DNA of 64,000 bases from NCBI GenBank assembly GCA_017940415.1, contig JAGAYR010000009.1, positions 124,001-188,000 on the forward strand, written 5' to 3'. This document shows positions 16,475 through 25,166 of this stretch, one piece after another. Numbering within the stretch: position 1 is the first letter of the stretch; the number at the start of each line of letters is the position of its first letter. The notes under the pieces were generated by a model. That model saw only the letters and a list, made by a program, of their open reading frames with translations, made no database searches and was not told the DNA's origin. Source of the DNA: Lachnospiraceae bacterium (GTDB taxonomy: Bacteria > Bacillota > Clostridia > Lachnospirales > Lachnospiraceae). The translations under genes were made by a program, and so were the position numbers.

Positions 16475-18136
16475 ATGAAAGAAGTAATAAAGAATAATAA
16501 GACTTTCCGCAACGTGATCATATCCCTAATGCTTACGGTGCTCTGCCTTGGAATGCTTTGCTCATGTGTAAAAGAGAAACCGGATCTCAGCGGTATCAGC
16601 GATATTCCCGGGACATTTTTGGAGGGAATGAAAAATTTTGATAATGATGTTGTAACGGGCTGTGCTCCTGAGTTTGATACATGCGTCTGGGATGAAATTG
16701 ATGAAGGTCATTTAAGTATCATGAAGGCGGTGTTGTCATATGCTGAGATCACGGAGATGGGAGACCCCGTTTTTTATGAGGAAAGCGGGAGCGTAGATCT
16801 GCAGATTACTCTTTCGTACATTGCTTTGGACGATATTATAGAGACTATGTACACTTCTTATGTGACCGTGGATCAGATCAGGGATTTGCTGGAAGAGTAT
16901 GATGACATAAATGAGAAGACACTGACTCTGGACTTTGAGCGTGATGAAGAAGGATGCTGGAGCCTTACCAAATCATCCGCAAAGAAAATATACAAACTGT
17001 TTTCTTTTGACAGAATCGCAAGATTGGTAGTGGTGGATTATTCTAATGAGGACGCAAGAGATATTTTCATGGCGTATCTGAAGAATATCGCAGACTGCAA
17101 AGATGCGGAGAATTTTCCCGCGGATCTTGATCTTGAATCTTACCGTTACTATGATGATTCTCTTCAGGGCGGCGAAGGAAGTCTTACCGAAGATGCTGTG
17201 GCTCGTTTTGTTGCCGCTTACATGGAATATGTTCTTTCGCATTATCCGGATGTTAAGCGCGAGTGGGATTACTCTTTTTATCTGACGGGATCCGCACCTT
17301 CATGTGCTGACCTCAAAAGAGCTCTTACAACCGATGAATATGAGATTCAGAATTTTGCAAACCTTCTCAGATATTTATATCTTGATATGGATATTGAAGA
17401 GCTTGTGGATACGCAGACTGCACTTATTTACGATACTCTTGCGGAGGCGATTCCTCAGTGCGATTCCGAACAATATTCCTTGTATGCGATGGTATCGCCT
17501 TATGAGAATGCCGATGAAATCTGTACTCTGCAGGGCTATGTGATCAACGAACCTGTTTCTGTTGATTACATAACCGAATACGAGGACGGAGATATGGATT
17601 ATTACCTCGAAAAGGCAATAGATCTCCTTCACGATAACGGTGAGGCGGATGATGAGCTGTATGAATTGATGCTCGAAAAGGGCCTTTCCATTGAAGAGAA
17701 GATTAAAACGGATGTATCTGTCAGTGCATCGGGTCATCCCAATCAGGCAGTCGGGACTTACGACTATGTACCGTCATGGTGTGAAGACGGCAGCATCATC
17801 TATGGAAGATCCGATACGGATGAGCAGGGCTTTTCCATGTCATACACCAGGGAAGATACATGGTTGCATACGGCAGGATATTGCATAGATGAGGAAGGAA
17901 TATGGATTGCGTCATATTATGACAGGATATTTTTCCCGGGTAATGAGATCCTGGTTGACTGGTGGCTTGACGGAGAGCTGATCGTTGATGCACAGGTTAT
18001 TATCGTGGATGATTTTACCAACGAAATAGAAGTATTTCTTCCGCTGGATGAGCTGCCTGAGGAGGGATATTATGAGCTGCGTCTTTGGGAGACGGATCAT
18101 CATCACGTCATATCATACGTAACGATCACAAGATAA
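16475..18136 (+). CDS. Large lipoprotein of unknown function
   Basis: A 553-residue secreted lipoprotein: basic N-terminus, hydrophobic helix and lipobox LCSC with the lipidated Cys31. The mature part is very acidic and consists of helical stretches up to about residue 400, then a beta-rich C-terminal domain of about 130 residues (starting near YDYVPSWCEDG, with an Ig-like strand pattern to the end). No enzymatic motif is seen. It follows the cyclase gene by 27 bases and may be co-transcribed. Family not recognised. Confidence 0.8.
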   Translation: MKEVIKNNKTFRNVIISLMLTVLCLGMLCSCVKEKPDLSGISDIPGTFLEGMKNFDNDVVTGCAPEFDTCVWDEIDEGHLSIMKAVLSYAEITEMGDPVFYEESGSVDLQITLSYIALDDIIETMYTSYVTVDQIRDLLEEYDDINEKTLTLDFERDEEGCWSLTKSSAKKIYKLFSFDRIARLVVVDYSNEDARDIFMAYLKNIADCKDAENFPADLDLESYRYYDDSLQGGEGSLTEDAVARFVAAYMEYVLSHYPDVKREWDYSFYLTGSAPSCADLKRALTTDEYEIQNFANLLRYLYLDMDIEELVDTQTALIYDTLAEAIPQCDSEQYSLYAMVSPYENADEICTLQGYVINEPVSVDYITEYEDGDMDYYLEKAIDLLHDNGEADDELYELMLEKGLSIEEKIKTDVSVSASGHPNQAVGTYDYVPSWCEDGSIIYGRSDTDEQGFSMSYTREDTWLHTAGYCIDEEGIWIASYYDRIFFPGNEILVDWWLDGELIVDAQVIIVDDFTNEIEVFLPLDELPEEGYYELRLWETDHHHVISYVTITR

Positions 18137-18151
18137 ATTATCTGATAAAAG

Positions 18152-18177
18152 AAAGAGGTTGCAACTGCAACCTCTTT
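18152..18177. terminator. Bidirectional terminator between convergent genes
   Basis: Stem AAAGAGGTTGC / GCAACCTCTTT with a 4-base loop, T run on the + side and A run on the other, between the lipoprotein gene (+) and the histidine kinase gene (-). Confidence 0.9.
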
Positions 18178-18182
18178 TTGAT

Positions 18183-19859
18183 TTATTTATTCGAAATCTC
18201 AAATATCACTTTGTCATTGCCCGGCTTTGCGCTTATTTTAAGTCCCATACGTGTAAGCAGGTCCTTGGTAATGCTAAGTCCCAGTCCGGAATTTGATCTT
18301 CCCGGAGTGTCATCTCCCATCACAAATGCGTCGAAGAAGAGTTTCGGCTTTTTGATGAATTTTTCCACGGGATTCCACTTATTGGTAAGTGACATTCCTC
18401 CTTTGTAAGTGGTGACTGTAACAACCGATTCGGGAAGAGCGTATTTGACCGCATTTCCGATAAGATTATCCAAAGCCATTTTAAACAGGATGGGATCACC
18501 TTTAAGTGTGTACTTTTCGGAATCGTTAATAACCCATTCAAGCTTCTTATCAGCAGATGCACTTTCATATTTTGTTATGATCTCTTTGCAGACTTCCGAT
18601 GCATCTATCGGTTCCGTTACGGGCTCATATCCCGCAGTTCCCGTTCTGTAGAATGAAAGAATCTTTTCGGTGCTTTCATTCATTTTGTCGGTCTCGACCA
18701 TTATCTTTTGTTCATACTTTGCTTTCTTTTCCTCGGATACGCCTGCGAGGAGATTTTCCGCACATCCCCTTACAACCATGAGAGAGGATTTGTAATTATG
18801 GGCAAGAGCGTTTGTAACACTTCTTTCGTATTCGGCTTTATCTCTTTTTCTTTTTGCTTTTCTGCAAAGCATAAATGCCGTCAGACCGCAGATCAGGATA
18901 ATGATCAAGCATCCTGTCATGACTGAAATCTTTAATACGCCGCTGTAATCTATGACTTCCGCCATACATAAGATGTGCTTATCCGTTGTGGTCATAATGA
19001 CATTACAGATCCTGTTACCGGAATTATAACTGATCTCATATGGTATATAATTCCGGCGCGTGAATTGTCTGTATTGTTCCTCTGCAAGCGTAACAGCCAG
19101 CTGATAGGATGCATCAAGCGGATCTGCAGGATCGTCATACATTATGCAGTCGTCTGCTTCTATGACCTCTTCTTCTGTATAGTCAAATTCCTTGTCTGCA
19201 TAGAAGTAAGTGTTTTCCTTGCCTTCTTCGTGAAAGGAAATTACCAGGGGATAAGCAATGCCGTCTCTGTAGACATACTTTTCCAGATAAGGATAATTAT
19301 ACATTTCATAGGAACGCACATTATCGATATAGACAGGTGAAACCTCACAGTATTCGCAAAAGCGGTGGTATTCTTCATCGGAATAGGTTGCGCGCATATT
19401 TGCAGGGAATCTGGTACTATCATTTCCGCAAATAACAAGATCGGAATTGGCGCCTCCGACCAGCTCTTTGGTATCCCTGTCTGCAATCCATGAGGATAAA
19501 CCATACCGTAACAGATCGATATTAAACCCGCCGGCACCGTTTGAATCGAATACCTCATTTATGTTAGACGATTTATCGTTGATGGCGCTGTAATAAACCA
19601 GAACCACATCATCCCAGCTTTCAAATATTCTTGGCGGGGCATCGTCTTCTTTATTGATATTTCCTTCGGAGTATTCCAAATATGTCCGTGCATACTGTCT
19701 GCTGAAGCTTGTCATTCCAAGCTCGGGGATGATTGAAACGATGGCTCTTTCAGCCAGCATTGAGTAGAGAATACATATGACGGCACATACGATGGCTGTA
19801 AGGGTTATGATCCTTGGTTCTTCTTTTTTATTGGACCTTATCTTTCTTTTCTTAGTCAT
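18183..19859 (-). CDS. Sensor histidine kinase
   Basis: Membrane sensor of a two-component system, 558 residues. An N-terminal membrane helix (about 17-40), a large extracytoplasmic domain (about 45-295), a second helix (about 300-325), then HisKA with the phospho-acceptor His354 in LAHNYKSSL (His-Asn instead of the usual His-Glu) and a HATPase_c domain with N box DNLIGNAVKYA and G2 box SNSGLGLSI. The sensor domain is unrecognised. Its ATG overlaps the end of the response regulator gene by 8 bases, so they are coupled. The HN variant may lower autokinase/phosphatase balance, which is inference. Confidence 0.92.
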   Translation of the reverse strand: MTKKRKIRSNKKEEPRIITLTAIVCAVICILYSMLAERAIVSIIPELGMTSFSRQYARTYLEYSEGNINKEDDAPPRIFESWDDVVLVYYSAINDKSSNINEVFDSNGAGGFNIDLLRYGLSSWIADRDTKELVGGANSDLVICGNDSTRFPANMRATYSDEEYHRFCEYCEVSPVYIDNVRSYEMYNYPYLEKYVYRDGIAYPLVISFHEEGKENTYFYADKEFDYTEEEVIEADDCIMYDDPADPLDASYQLAVTLAEEQYRQFTRRNYIPYEISYNSGNRICNVIMTTTDKHILCMAEVIDYSGVLKISVMTGCLIIILICGLTAFMLCRKAKRKRDKAEYERSVTNALAHNYKSSLMVVRGCAENLLAGVSEEKKAKYEQKIMVETDKMNESTEKILSFYRTGTAGYEPVTEPIDASEVCKEIITKYESASADKKLEWVINDSEKYTLKGDPILFKMALDNLIGNAVKYALPESVVTVTTYKGGMSLTNKWNPVEKFIKKPKLFFDAFVMGDDTPGRSNSGLGLSITKDLLTRMGLKISAKPGNDKVIFEISNK

Positions 19860-20535
19860 TTCGTGTCTCCAATCTGTAGCCGTATCCGCGATGAGTTACA
19901 ATCCCGGCCTCGGATGCATCTATCGCTTTACGGATGTTTTTGATCGGGTTATCAAGATTTCTGGGGAGAGCGTCGCTTTCCGGTCCCCATACTCTTGCCA
20001 GGAGTTCCTCTTTGGAAATAAGACGCTCCGGATGCTCCATCAGGTACAAAAGCACATCGAATTCTCTTGGAGCGAGTATTACCTCCGAATTCTTCACATA
20101 GAGTTTTCTCTCTTTGCGGTCTGCATTCAGATCAAGATATGTGACGGAAACGGGTCTGTTTTCACCGTATCTTTTCAGAAATACTTTGATCTTGGCGGAC
20201 AGCTGGGCCATGGAAAAGGGCTTGACGATATAATCGTCTCCTCCGTATTCGTAACCCTTAAGAATGTCTTCTTCGGAATATCTGGCTGTGACGAAGATCA
20301 CCGGTGTCTGAATGCCCCTTCGCCTGAGGCTTTTACATATTTCAAAACCGTCTTTTCCGGGAAGACCGATATCAAGAAGTATCAGTGAATAAAGGGTTTG
20401 GGTAGCCAGCTCGAGTCCGTCCGTGCCGTTATCCGAAATATGGATACGCCACATTCCGTCGCTTGCATTGCCCAAATATTCCTGAAGATTATCCGCGATA
20501 TCGGGGTCGTCTTCTATGAGAAGAATTTCAATCAT
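19852..20535 (-). CDS. OmpR/PhoB family response regulator
   Basis: Phospho-activated transcription factor, 227 residues. Receiver domain: acidic pocket in LIEDD, phospho-acceptor Asp55 in LLDIGLPG, conserved Lys105 in DYIVKPFS. C-terminal winged helix with typical LAPREFDVLLYLMEHPERLISKEELLARVWG start and a VTHRGYGYRLE end (quoted in part). ATG at 20535 is preferred to an upstream ATG because GGAGG lies 7 bases before it. First gene of the regulator-kinase operon; tandem repeats just upstream suggest self-activation. Confidence 0.94.
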   Translation of the reverse strand: MIEILLIEDDPDIADNLQEYLGNASDGMWRIHISDNGTDGLELATQTLYSLILLDIGLPGKDGFEICKSLRRRGIQTPVIFVTARYSEEDILKGYEYGGDDYIVKPFSMAQLSAKIKVFLKRYGENRPVSVTYLDLNADRKERKLYVKNSEVILAPREFDVLLYLMEHPERLISKEELLARVWGPESDALPRNLDNPIKNIRKAIDASEAGIVTHRGYGYRLETRND

Positions 20536-20572
20536 AAAGGCCTCCTTTTGTGCACATATAGACCATAGCACA

Positions 20573-20594
20573 TTAATGTATTCTTAATGTATTC
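20573..20594 (-). promoter_or_regulatory. Tandem 11-bp repeats, likely binding site of the response regulator
   Basis: TTAATGTATTC occurs twice head-to-tail with 11-base periodicity, 38 bases before the response regulator start. OmpR/PhoB-type regulators bind direct repeats with this spacing. On the - strand a TATGGT -10-like box follows 5 bases downstream. Confidence 0.6.
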
Positions 20595-20636
20595 AAAAAG
20601 CCCACAAAGTTGCCATAATTGTCAAAATATTCTAAA

Positions 20637-20658
20637 ATATAACCAACTTTGGTTAAAT
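20637..20658. promoter_or_regulatory. Palindrome in the divergent intergenic region
   Basis: ATATAACCAA - CT - TTGGTTAAAT: 10-base arms with one mismatch, 56 bases before the DUF2334 gene. It looks like an operator of a dimeric regulator; which one is unknown. Confidence 0.4.
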
Positions 20659-20713
20659 ATTACCTTGTATCGCAAAAAAGCTGTTTTAGGGGTAGAACGG
20701 AAAGGATGGGGAA

Positions 20714-21475
20714 ATGCGTAGAAGGGTTAATTATCCTATAGTTGTGAGGCTTGAAGATATCTGTCCCACCATGGATCTTGATAAGTTTATACTGTTCAAG
20801 AATTTCTTTGATGAGGTTGGTATAAAGCCGCTTCTTTGTATCGTTCCCGAGAACAAGGATCCCAAGCTTGTAAGGGGTACATTCAACAGGGATTTCTGGG
20901 GACTTATGAGAAGGCTCAAAGAAGACGGATGGACCATCGGCATGCACGGAATGCATCATCTTTCCACCGGAAAGAGTATCGGAATACTGTGCGGTGATGT
21001 TCCCACGGAATTTGCGGGCAGATCCTATGAATCACAGCTTAAGATGCTCAGAGAAGGAAAACATCTTCTTTCTCAGAACGGACTTGATACCGAAGTGTTT
21101 GTCGCTCCCCATCATTCATATGACAGAGAGACTTTGAAAGCTTGCCGGAAACTCGGACTCAGATACATATCCGACGGTATGAGCAAGCATCCTTATATGC
21201 TGGAAGGTGTAAAGTGCATACCCGCATCACCTATCTGGAAGCGCCACAAAAGCGGCGTTCTCACCATGTGCATCAATTGCAGCAATGAGAACCTGGACGG
21301 CAGAGAGACTATCTTTGAATTCTTAAGAGAAAACCTCTACAACGTCATTACCTTCGAAGAAGCATGCAATCTGAAGGCAAGACCGTATTTCCTGGAGCGT
21401 ATGCATGAAAAGAGAAACATCAGGAGATACAATCGTATAAGCAGAAGTTTAAAAAGAAAGAGCGAGCAGGAATAA
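20714..21475 (+). CDS. DUF2334-like polysaccharide deacetylase family protein
   Basis: A 253-residue cytoplasmic protein of the carbohydrate esterase 4-like NodB fold. Visible are the first-strand acidic motif RLEDICP (Asp for metal/catalysis), the GMHGMHH histidine motif near residue 78, and a second-half motif APHHSYD. These positions match the DUF2334/deacetylase arrangement. Likely to remove an acetyl group from a sugar or lipid-linked intermediate, but the substrate is unknown. AAAGGA precedes the ATG. It opens a run of glycan-related genes (21500-28492). Confidence 0.8.
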   Translation: MRRRVNYPIVVRLEDICPTMDLDKFILFKNFFDEVGIKPLLCIVPENKDPKLVRGTFNRDFWGLMRRLKEDGWTIGMHGMHHLSTGKSIGILCGDVPTEFAGRSYESQLKMLREGKHLLSQNGLDTEVFVAPHHSYDRETLKACRKLGLRYISDGMSKHPYMLEGVKCIPASPIWKRHKSGVLTMCINCSNENLDGRETIFEFLRENLYNVITFEEACNLKARPYFLERMHEKRNIRRYNRISRSLKRKSEQE

Positions 21476-21499
21476 CTGCCCGTCAGAGGATTTTTAGAA

Positions 21500-22696
21500 A
21501 TGGAAAAACCCGCAATACTCGGCGGAACGCCGGTTAGGGACGAAAAAATATACTACGGAAGGCAGTGGGTTTCGGAAGAAGACATCGCCGCTGTATCCGA
21601 GGTTTTGCGAGGACCTTACATAACCTGCGGCCCTAAAGTAACGGAAGCCGAGAGAGTGCTTGAGCGTTATACCGGCGCCAGGCATGCCGTAGTGGTAAAC
21701 AGCGGAACAAGCGCTCTTCACTGTGCATGTATAGCAGCAGGCGTAGGCGAAGGTGATGAGGTTATCACAACTCCCATTACATTTGCCGCATCCGCAAACT
21801 GTGCTCTTTACTGCGGGGCCAAGCCTGTTTTTGCAGACATCGATCCCGAGACCTATAACATCGATCCCGATAGTATCAGAAAATGCATCACGGATAAGAC
21901 CAAGGCAGTTATTGCGGTTGATTATACCGGACAGGCTGTTAAGGCAGATGAGATAAGAGCAATCTGCGATGAATTCGGTCTTATTTTCATCGAAGATGCG
22001 GCTCACTCCATCGGAACCAAATACAACGGAAAATACGTCGGAAACATCGCCGACATGACCTGTTTTTCTTTCCATCCCGTTAAGACGGTAACTGCGGGAG
22101 AGGGCGGAGCAATCCTTACCAACGATGACGATTTTTATACCAAGCTTGTGCTTGCGCATGCCCACGGTATCACTCATGACGAGGCTCTTATGGAAGATGC
22201 TCCTCACGAGGGTGACTGGTATTACGAGGAAATCTCACTTGGTTATAACTATCGTATGACGGATTTCCAGGCAGCACTTCTCATCAGCCAGATGAACAGG
22301 ATAGATGAGTTTGTTGCACGCAGAAAAGAGATCGTTGCAAGATACGACGAAGCATTTGCAAATGTTCCCGGTATCATCATTCAGAAGAACATTCCCGAAT
22401 CAGATACCTCGAGACATCTGTATGTTATAAGACTCGATCTTGAGAAGCTTACATGTACCAGAAGAGAATTCTTCGATGCCATGAGTGCGGAGAACGTTCA
22501 GTGCCAGATCCATTACGTTCCCGTTTACTGGTTCCCTTATTACAGACATCTCGGATATGAAAAGGGACTTTGTCCCAATGCCGAGGAAGTTTATAAGGGC
22601 ATCATGAGTATTCCTCTTTATCCGAGAATGACCGACAAGGATATCGAAGATACCATTCATGCGGTTACCAAGCTTGCGACATATTACGCTAAATAA
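21500..22696 (+). CDS. DegT/DnrJ/EryC1 aminotransferase, PseC-like
   Basis: PLP-dependent sugar aminotransferase of 398 residues. The internal-aldimine Lys195 is in FSFHPVKTV, and the block ITTPITFAASANC plus IDPETYNIDP is characteristic of the PseC group (UDP-4-keto-6-deoxy-sugar aminotransferase). A GDP-4-keto-6-deoxymannose (perosamine) aminotransferase is the alternative, suggested by gmd next door. Other pse genes are not visible in this window. The start at ATG 21500 follows AGAGGA. Part of the surface-glycan cluster. Confidence 0.88.
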   Translation: MEKPAILGGTPVRDEKIYYGRQWVSEEDIAAVSEVLRGPYITCGPKVTEAERVLERYTGARHAVVVNSGTSALHCACIAAGVGEGDEVITTPITFAASANCALYCGAKPVFADIDPETYNIDPDSIRKCITDKTKAVIAVDYTGQAVKADEIRAICDEFGLIFIEDAAHSIGTKYNGKYVGNIADMTCFSFHPVKTVTAGEGGAILTNDDDFYTKLVLAHAHGITHDEALMEDAPHEGDWYYEEISLGYNYRMTDFQAALLISQMNRIDEFVARRKEIVARYDEAFANVPGIIIQKNIPESDTSRHLYVIRLDLEKLTCTRREFFDAMSAENVQCQIHYVPVYWFPYYRHLGYEKGLCPNAEEVYKGIMSIPLYPRMTDKDIEDTIHAVTKLATYYAK

Positions 22697-22715
22697 ACAC
22701 AGAACATAACACTTA

Positions 22716-22775
22716 AAAAGCCGACGGGGGGACTTTTGCGATAAGGGGTAAAAGATTCTTTTCTGTACGGCTTTT
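22716..22775 (+). other. Structured leader or read-through hairpin before gmd
   Basis: AAAAGCCG (22716-22723) can pair with CGGCTTTT (22768-22775), enclosing a smaller AAAAGA/TCTTTT stem; T-rich sequence follows. Could be a terminator of the upstream gene or a leader element. Confidence 0.4.
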
Positions 22776-22803
22776 ATTATTCTGACTGTAAAGGATAAAT
22801 GAT

Positions 22804-23844
22804 ATGAAAAAGGCACTCATTACCGGTATTACCGGACAGGACGGAAGTTATCTTGCGGAATTTCTGCTTGAAAAAGGATATGAAGTTCACGGTATCATCA
22901 GAAGATCTTCCGTCGAATACAGGGAGAGGATCGCGCATCTGGAAGGCAGGGAGGATTTCATCCTTCACTACGGAGATCTCACCGATTCACTAAGCCTTGT
23001 AAGTCTCATCGGCAAAGTAAGACCCGATGAAATATATAATCTTGCGGCTCAGAGCCATGTCCAGGTTTCTTTTGACGTACCTGAATTCACCGCGGATGTT
23101 GATGCGGTAGGAGTACTCAGAGTTCTTGAGGCTGTAAGGATCGCAGGACTTGCGGATACCTGCCGTATCTATCAGGCATCCACTTCCGAACTTTACGGAA
23201 AAGTCGAAGAGGTTCCCCAGAGCGAGAAAACTCCTTTCCATCCTTATTCCCCTTACGCTGTCGCAAAACAGTACGGATACTGGATCGTCAAAGAGTACCG
23301 CGAAGCTTACAACATGTTCGCATGCTCCGGAATCCTGTTCAATCACGAGTCCGAAAGACGCGGCGAGACATTCGTAACACGTAAGATCACTCTTGCTGCC
23401 GCACGTATTGCCGCAGGACTTCAGGATAAACTTTATCTAGGCAATCTTTCATCTCTCCGTGACTGGGGATATGCCAAGGATTACGTTAAATGCATGTACC
23501 TCATGCTTCAGAATGACACTCCCGATGATTTTGTCATCGCAACCGGCGTTCAGCATTCCGTAAGAGAGTTCTGCACACTTGCGTTCCACTACGCAGGTAT
23601 CGAACTTGAATTCAAGGGAGTGGGCGTGGATGAAAAGGGATATGACAAAGCTACCGGCAAGGTGCTTGTTGAAGTAAGTCCCGATTTCTTCAGACCCACC
23701 GATGTAGTAAATCTTCTCGGTGATCCTTCCAAAGCACAGAAGGAACTCGGCTGGGATCCCACCGAGACTTCTTTTGAGGAACTTGTAAGACTGATGACCG
23801 AATCTGATATGAAGAAGGCACAGGCAGAGGCTAAAAACAGATAA
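22804..23844 (+). CDS. gmd: GDP-mannose 4,6-dehydratase
   Basis: Converts GDP-D-mannose to GDP-4-keto-6-deoxy-D-mannose, the precursor of fucose, rhamnose and perosamine. Extended SDR of 346 residues with the NADP-binding [12 protein letters not shown] at the N-terminus, the GIIRRSS motif typical of Gmd, catalytic Tyr151 and Lys155 in [13 protein letters not shown], and the substrate-binding [19 protein letters not shown] 22804 follows AAAGGAT. Its stop codon shares one base with the next start, so it is coupled to the mannose-1-phosphate guanylyltransferase gene, giving a two-step route from mannose-1-phosphate. Confidence 0.96.
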   Translation: MKKALITGITGQDGSYLAEFLLEKGYEVHGIIRRSSVEYRERIAHLEGREDFILHYGDLTDSLSLVSLIGKVRPDEIYNLAAQSHVQVSFDVPEFTADVDAVGVLRVLEAVRIAGLADTCRIYQASTSELYGKVEEVPQSEKTPFHPYSPYAVAKQYGYWIVKEYREAYNMFACSGILFNHESERRGETFVTRKITLAAARIAAGLQDKLYLGNLSSLRDWGYAKDYVKCMYLMLQNDTPDDFVIATGVQHSVREFCTLAFHYAGIELEFKGVGVDEKGYDKATGKVLVEVSPDFFRPTDVVNLLGDPSKAQKELGWDPTETSFEELVRLMTESDMKKAQAEAKNR

Positions 23845-25166
23845 TGAATATAATTTTACTTTCGGGCGGTTCCGGAAGAAGACTCTGGCCGCTTTCGAAT
23901 GAAGTAAGAAGTAAACAGTTCATCAAGGTATTCAAGTCTCCCGAGGGAGAACCCGAATCCATGGTACAGAGAGTTTATCGCCAGATAGTCTCTGTGATTC
24001 CCAATGCGGATGTGACTATTGCTTCATCCAAAAGACAGCTTTCTTCCATCAAAAACCAGCTGGGTGAAAACGTCTCCATATCTCCCGAACCTGCAAGGAG
24101 AGATACATTTGCGGCTATCGTCCTTGCACTTTCATATCTGACGGACGTGAAGAAAGTATCCCCGGATGAGCCCGTGATCGTATGTCCCGTGGATCCTTAT
24201 GTTGAGGATGATTATTTCAGGGCACTGGTATCTCTTGAAAAACTGGTAAGGGAAAAAGAAGGCATATGCCTGCTGGGTATTAATCCCACATTCCCCACGG
24301 CAAAGTACGGATACATAGTTCCCGTAGATAAGGAAGAAGTAAGCAGCGTATCTTACTTCAAGGAGAAACCCTCCGAAGAAGATGCAAAGCAGCTCATCGA
24401 AAAAGGAGCACTCTGGAATGCCGGAGTATTCGGAGTAAGAGCGGGATATATACTTAAGATTGCAGAGAAGCTTATCGGATATAAGAGCTACGAAGATCTT
24501 CTTGCAAGATATGAAGATGTAGAGAGCGTAAGCTTTGATATAGCCGTTCTGGAAAAAGAAGAAGGTATCAGAGTTCTCAGATTTTCAGGCGAATGGAAAG
24601 ACGTGGGGACCTGGAATACCATGGCTGAGACCATGGATTCCGCATCCTTCGGAAACGTGGTATTCGGAGGAGAGTGTGTAAACACAACCGCGGTAAACGA
24701 TCTTGATGTTCCCGTCATATGCATGGGACTTAAGGATGTGATCGTGGCTGCGGGTCCCGACGGAATACTTGTTTCGGATAAGCACCAGTCCAGTTATATA
24801 AAACCTGTGGTAGATGCCGTATCGGGAGATGTGAGATATTCCGAGAAGAGCTGGGGATCTTTCAAAGTAATTGATTCCACCGAAAAGTCACTGACCATAA
24901 AAGTTACGCTTCTTCCGGGACATCACATGTATTACCACTCACACGATAGACGAGATGAAGTGTGGACCGTTGTGGAAGGCGAAGGCATCTGCGTTACGGA
25001 CGGAGTAAGAAAGCAGGTTAAGCCCGGTGATGTGATAGACCTTCCCGCAGGTTGTAAACATACCATTATTGCACAGACCAGACTTGAACTGATCGAAGTC
25101 CAGACAGGAAGTGAGATCAGTGTATCGGATAAGATTAAGTATGAGTACGATTTTGAAGAAAAATAA
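23844..25166 (+). CDS. manC: Mannose-1-phosphate guanylyltransferase with C-terminal cupin domain
   Basis: Makes GDP-mannose from mannose-1-phosphate and GTP. The 440-residue protein has the nucleotidyltransferase signature LSGGSGRRLWPLSNE and SKQFIKVF, the sugar-binding FKEKP motif, and a C-terminal cupin (about 330-440) with the metal-binding HHMYYHSHDRRDE and PAGCKHTI. The cupin is the type found in bifunctional ManC/AlgA, but an active isomerase cannot be confirmed by eye. Start overlaps the gmd stop by one base. Supplies the substrate for gmd. Confidence 0.92.
   Translation: MNIILLSGGSGRRLWPLSNEVRSKQFIKVFKSPEGEPESMVQRVYRQIVSVIPNADVTIASSKRQLSSIKNQLGENVSISPEPARRDTFAAIVLALSYLTDVKKVSPDEPVIVCPVDPYVEDDYFRALVSLEKLVREKEGICLLGINPTFPTAKYGYIVPVDKEEVSSVSYFKEKPSEEDAKQLIEKGALWNAGVFGVRAGYILKIAEKLIGYKSYEDLLARYEDVESVSFDIAVLEKEEGIRVLRFSGEWKDVGTWNTMAETMDSASFGNVVFGGECVNTTAVNDLDVPVICMGLKDVIVAAGPDGILVSDKHQSSYIKPVVDAVSGDVRYSEKSWGSFKVIDSTEKSLTIKVTLLPGHHMYYHSHDRRDEVWTVVEGEGICVTDGVRKQVKPGDVIDLPAGCKHTIIAQTRLELIEVQTGSEISVSDKIKYEYDFEEK

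Noticed and set aside
21494-22207. 237-codon open frame on the - strand opposite the aminotransferase gene
   Set aside because: It mirrors the codon structure of a clear PLP enzyme on the + strand, has no ribosome binding site and yields a Cys/Gly-rich low-quality protein.
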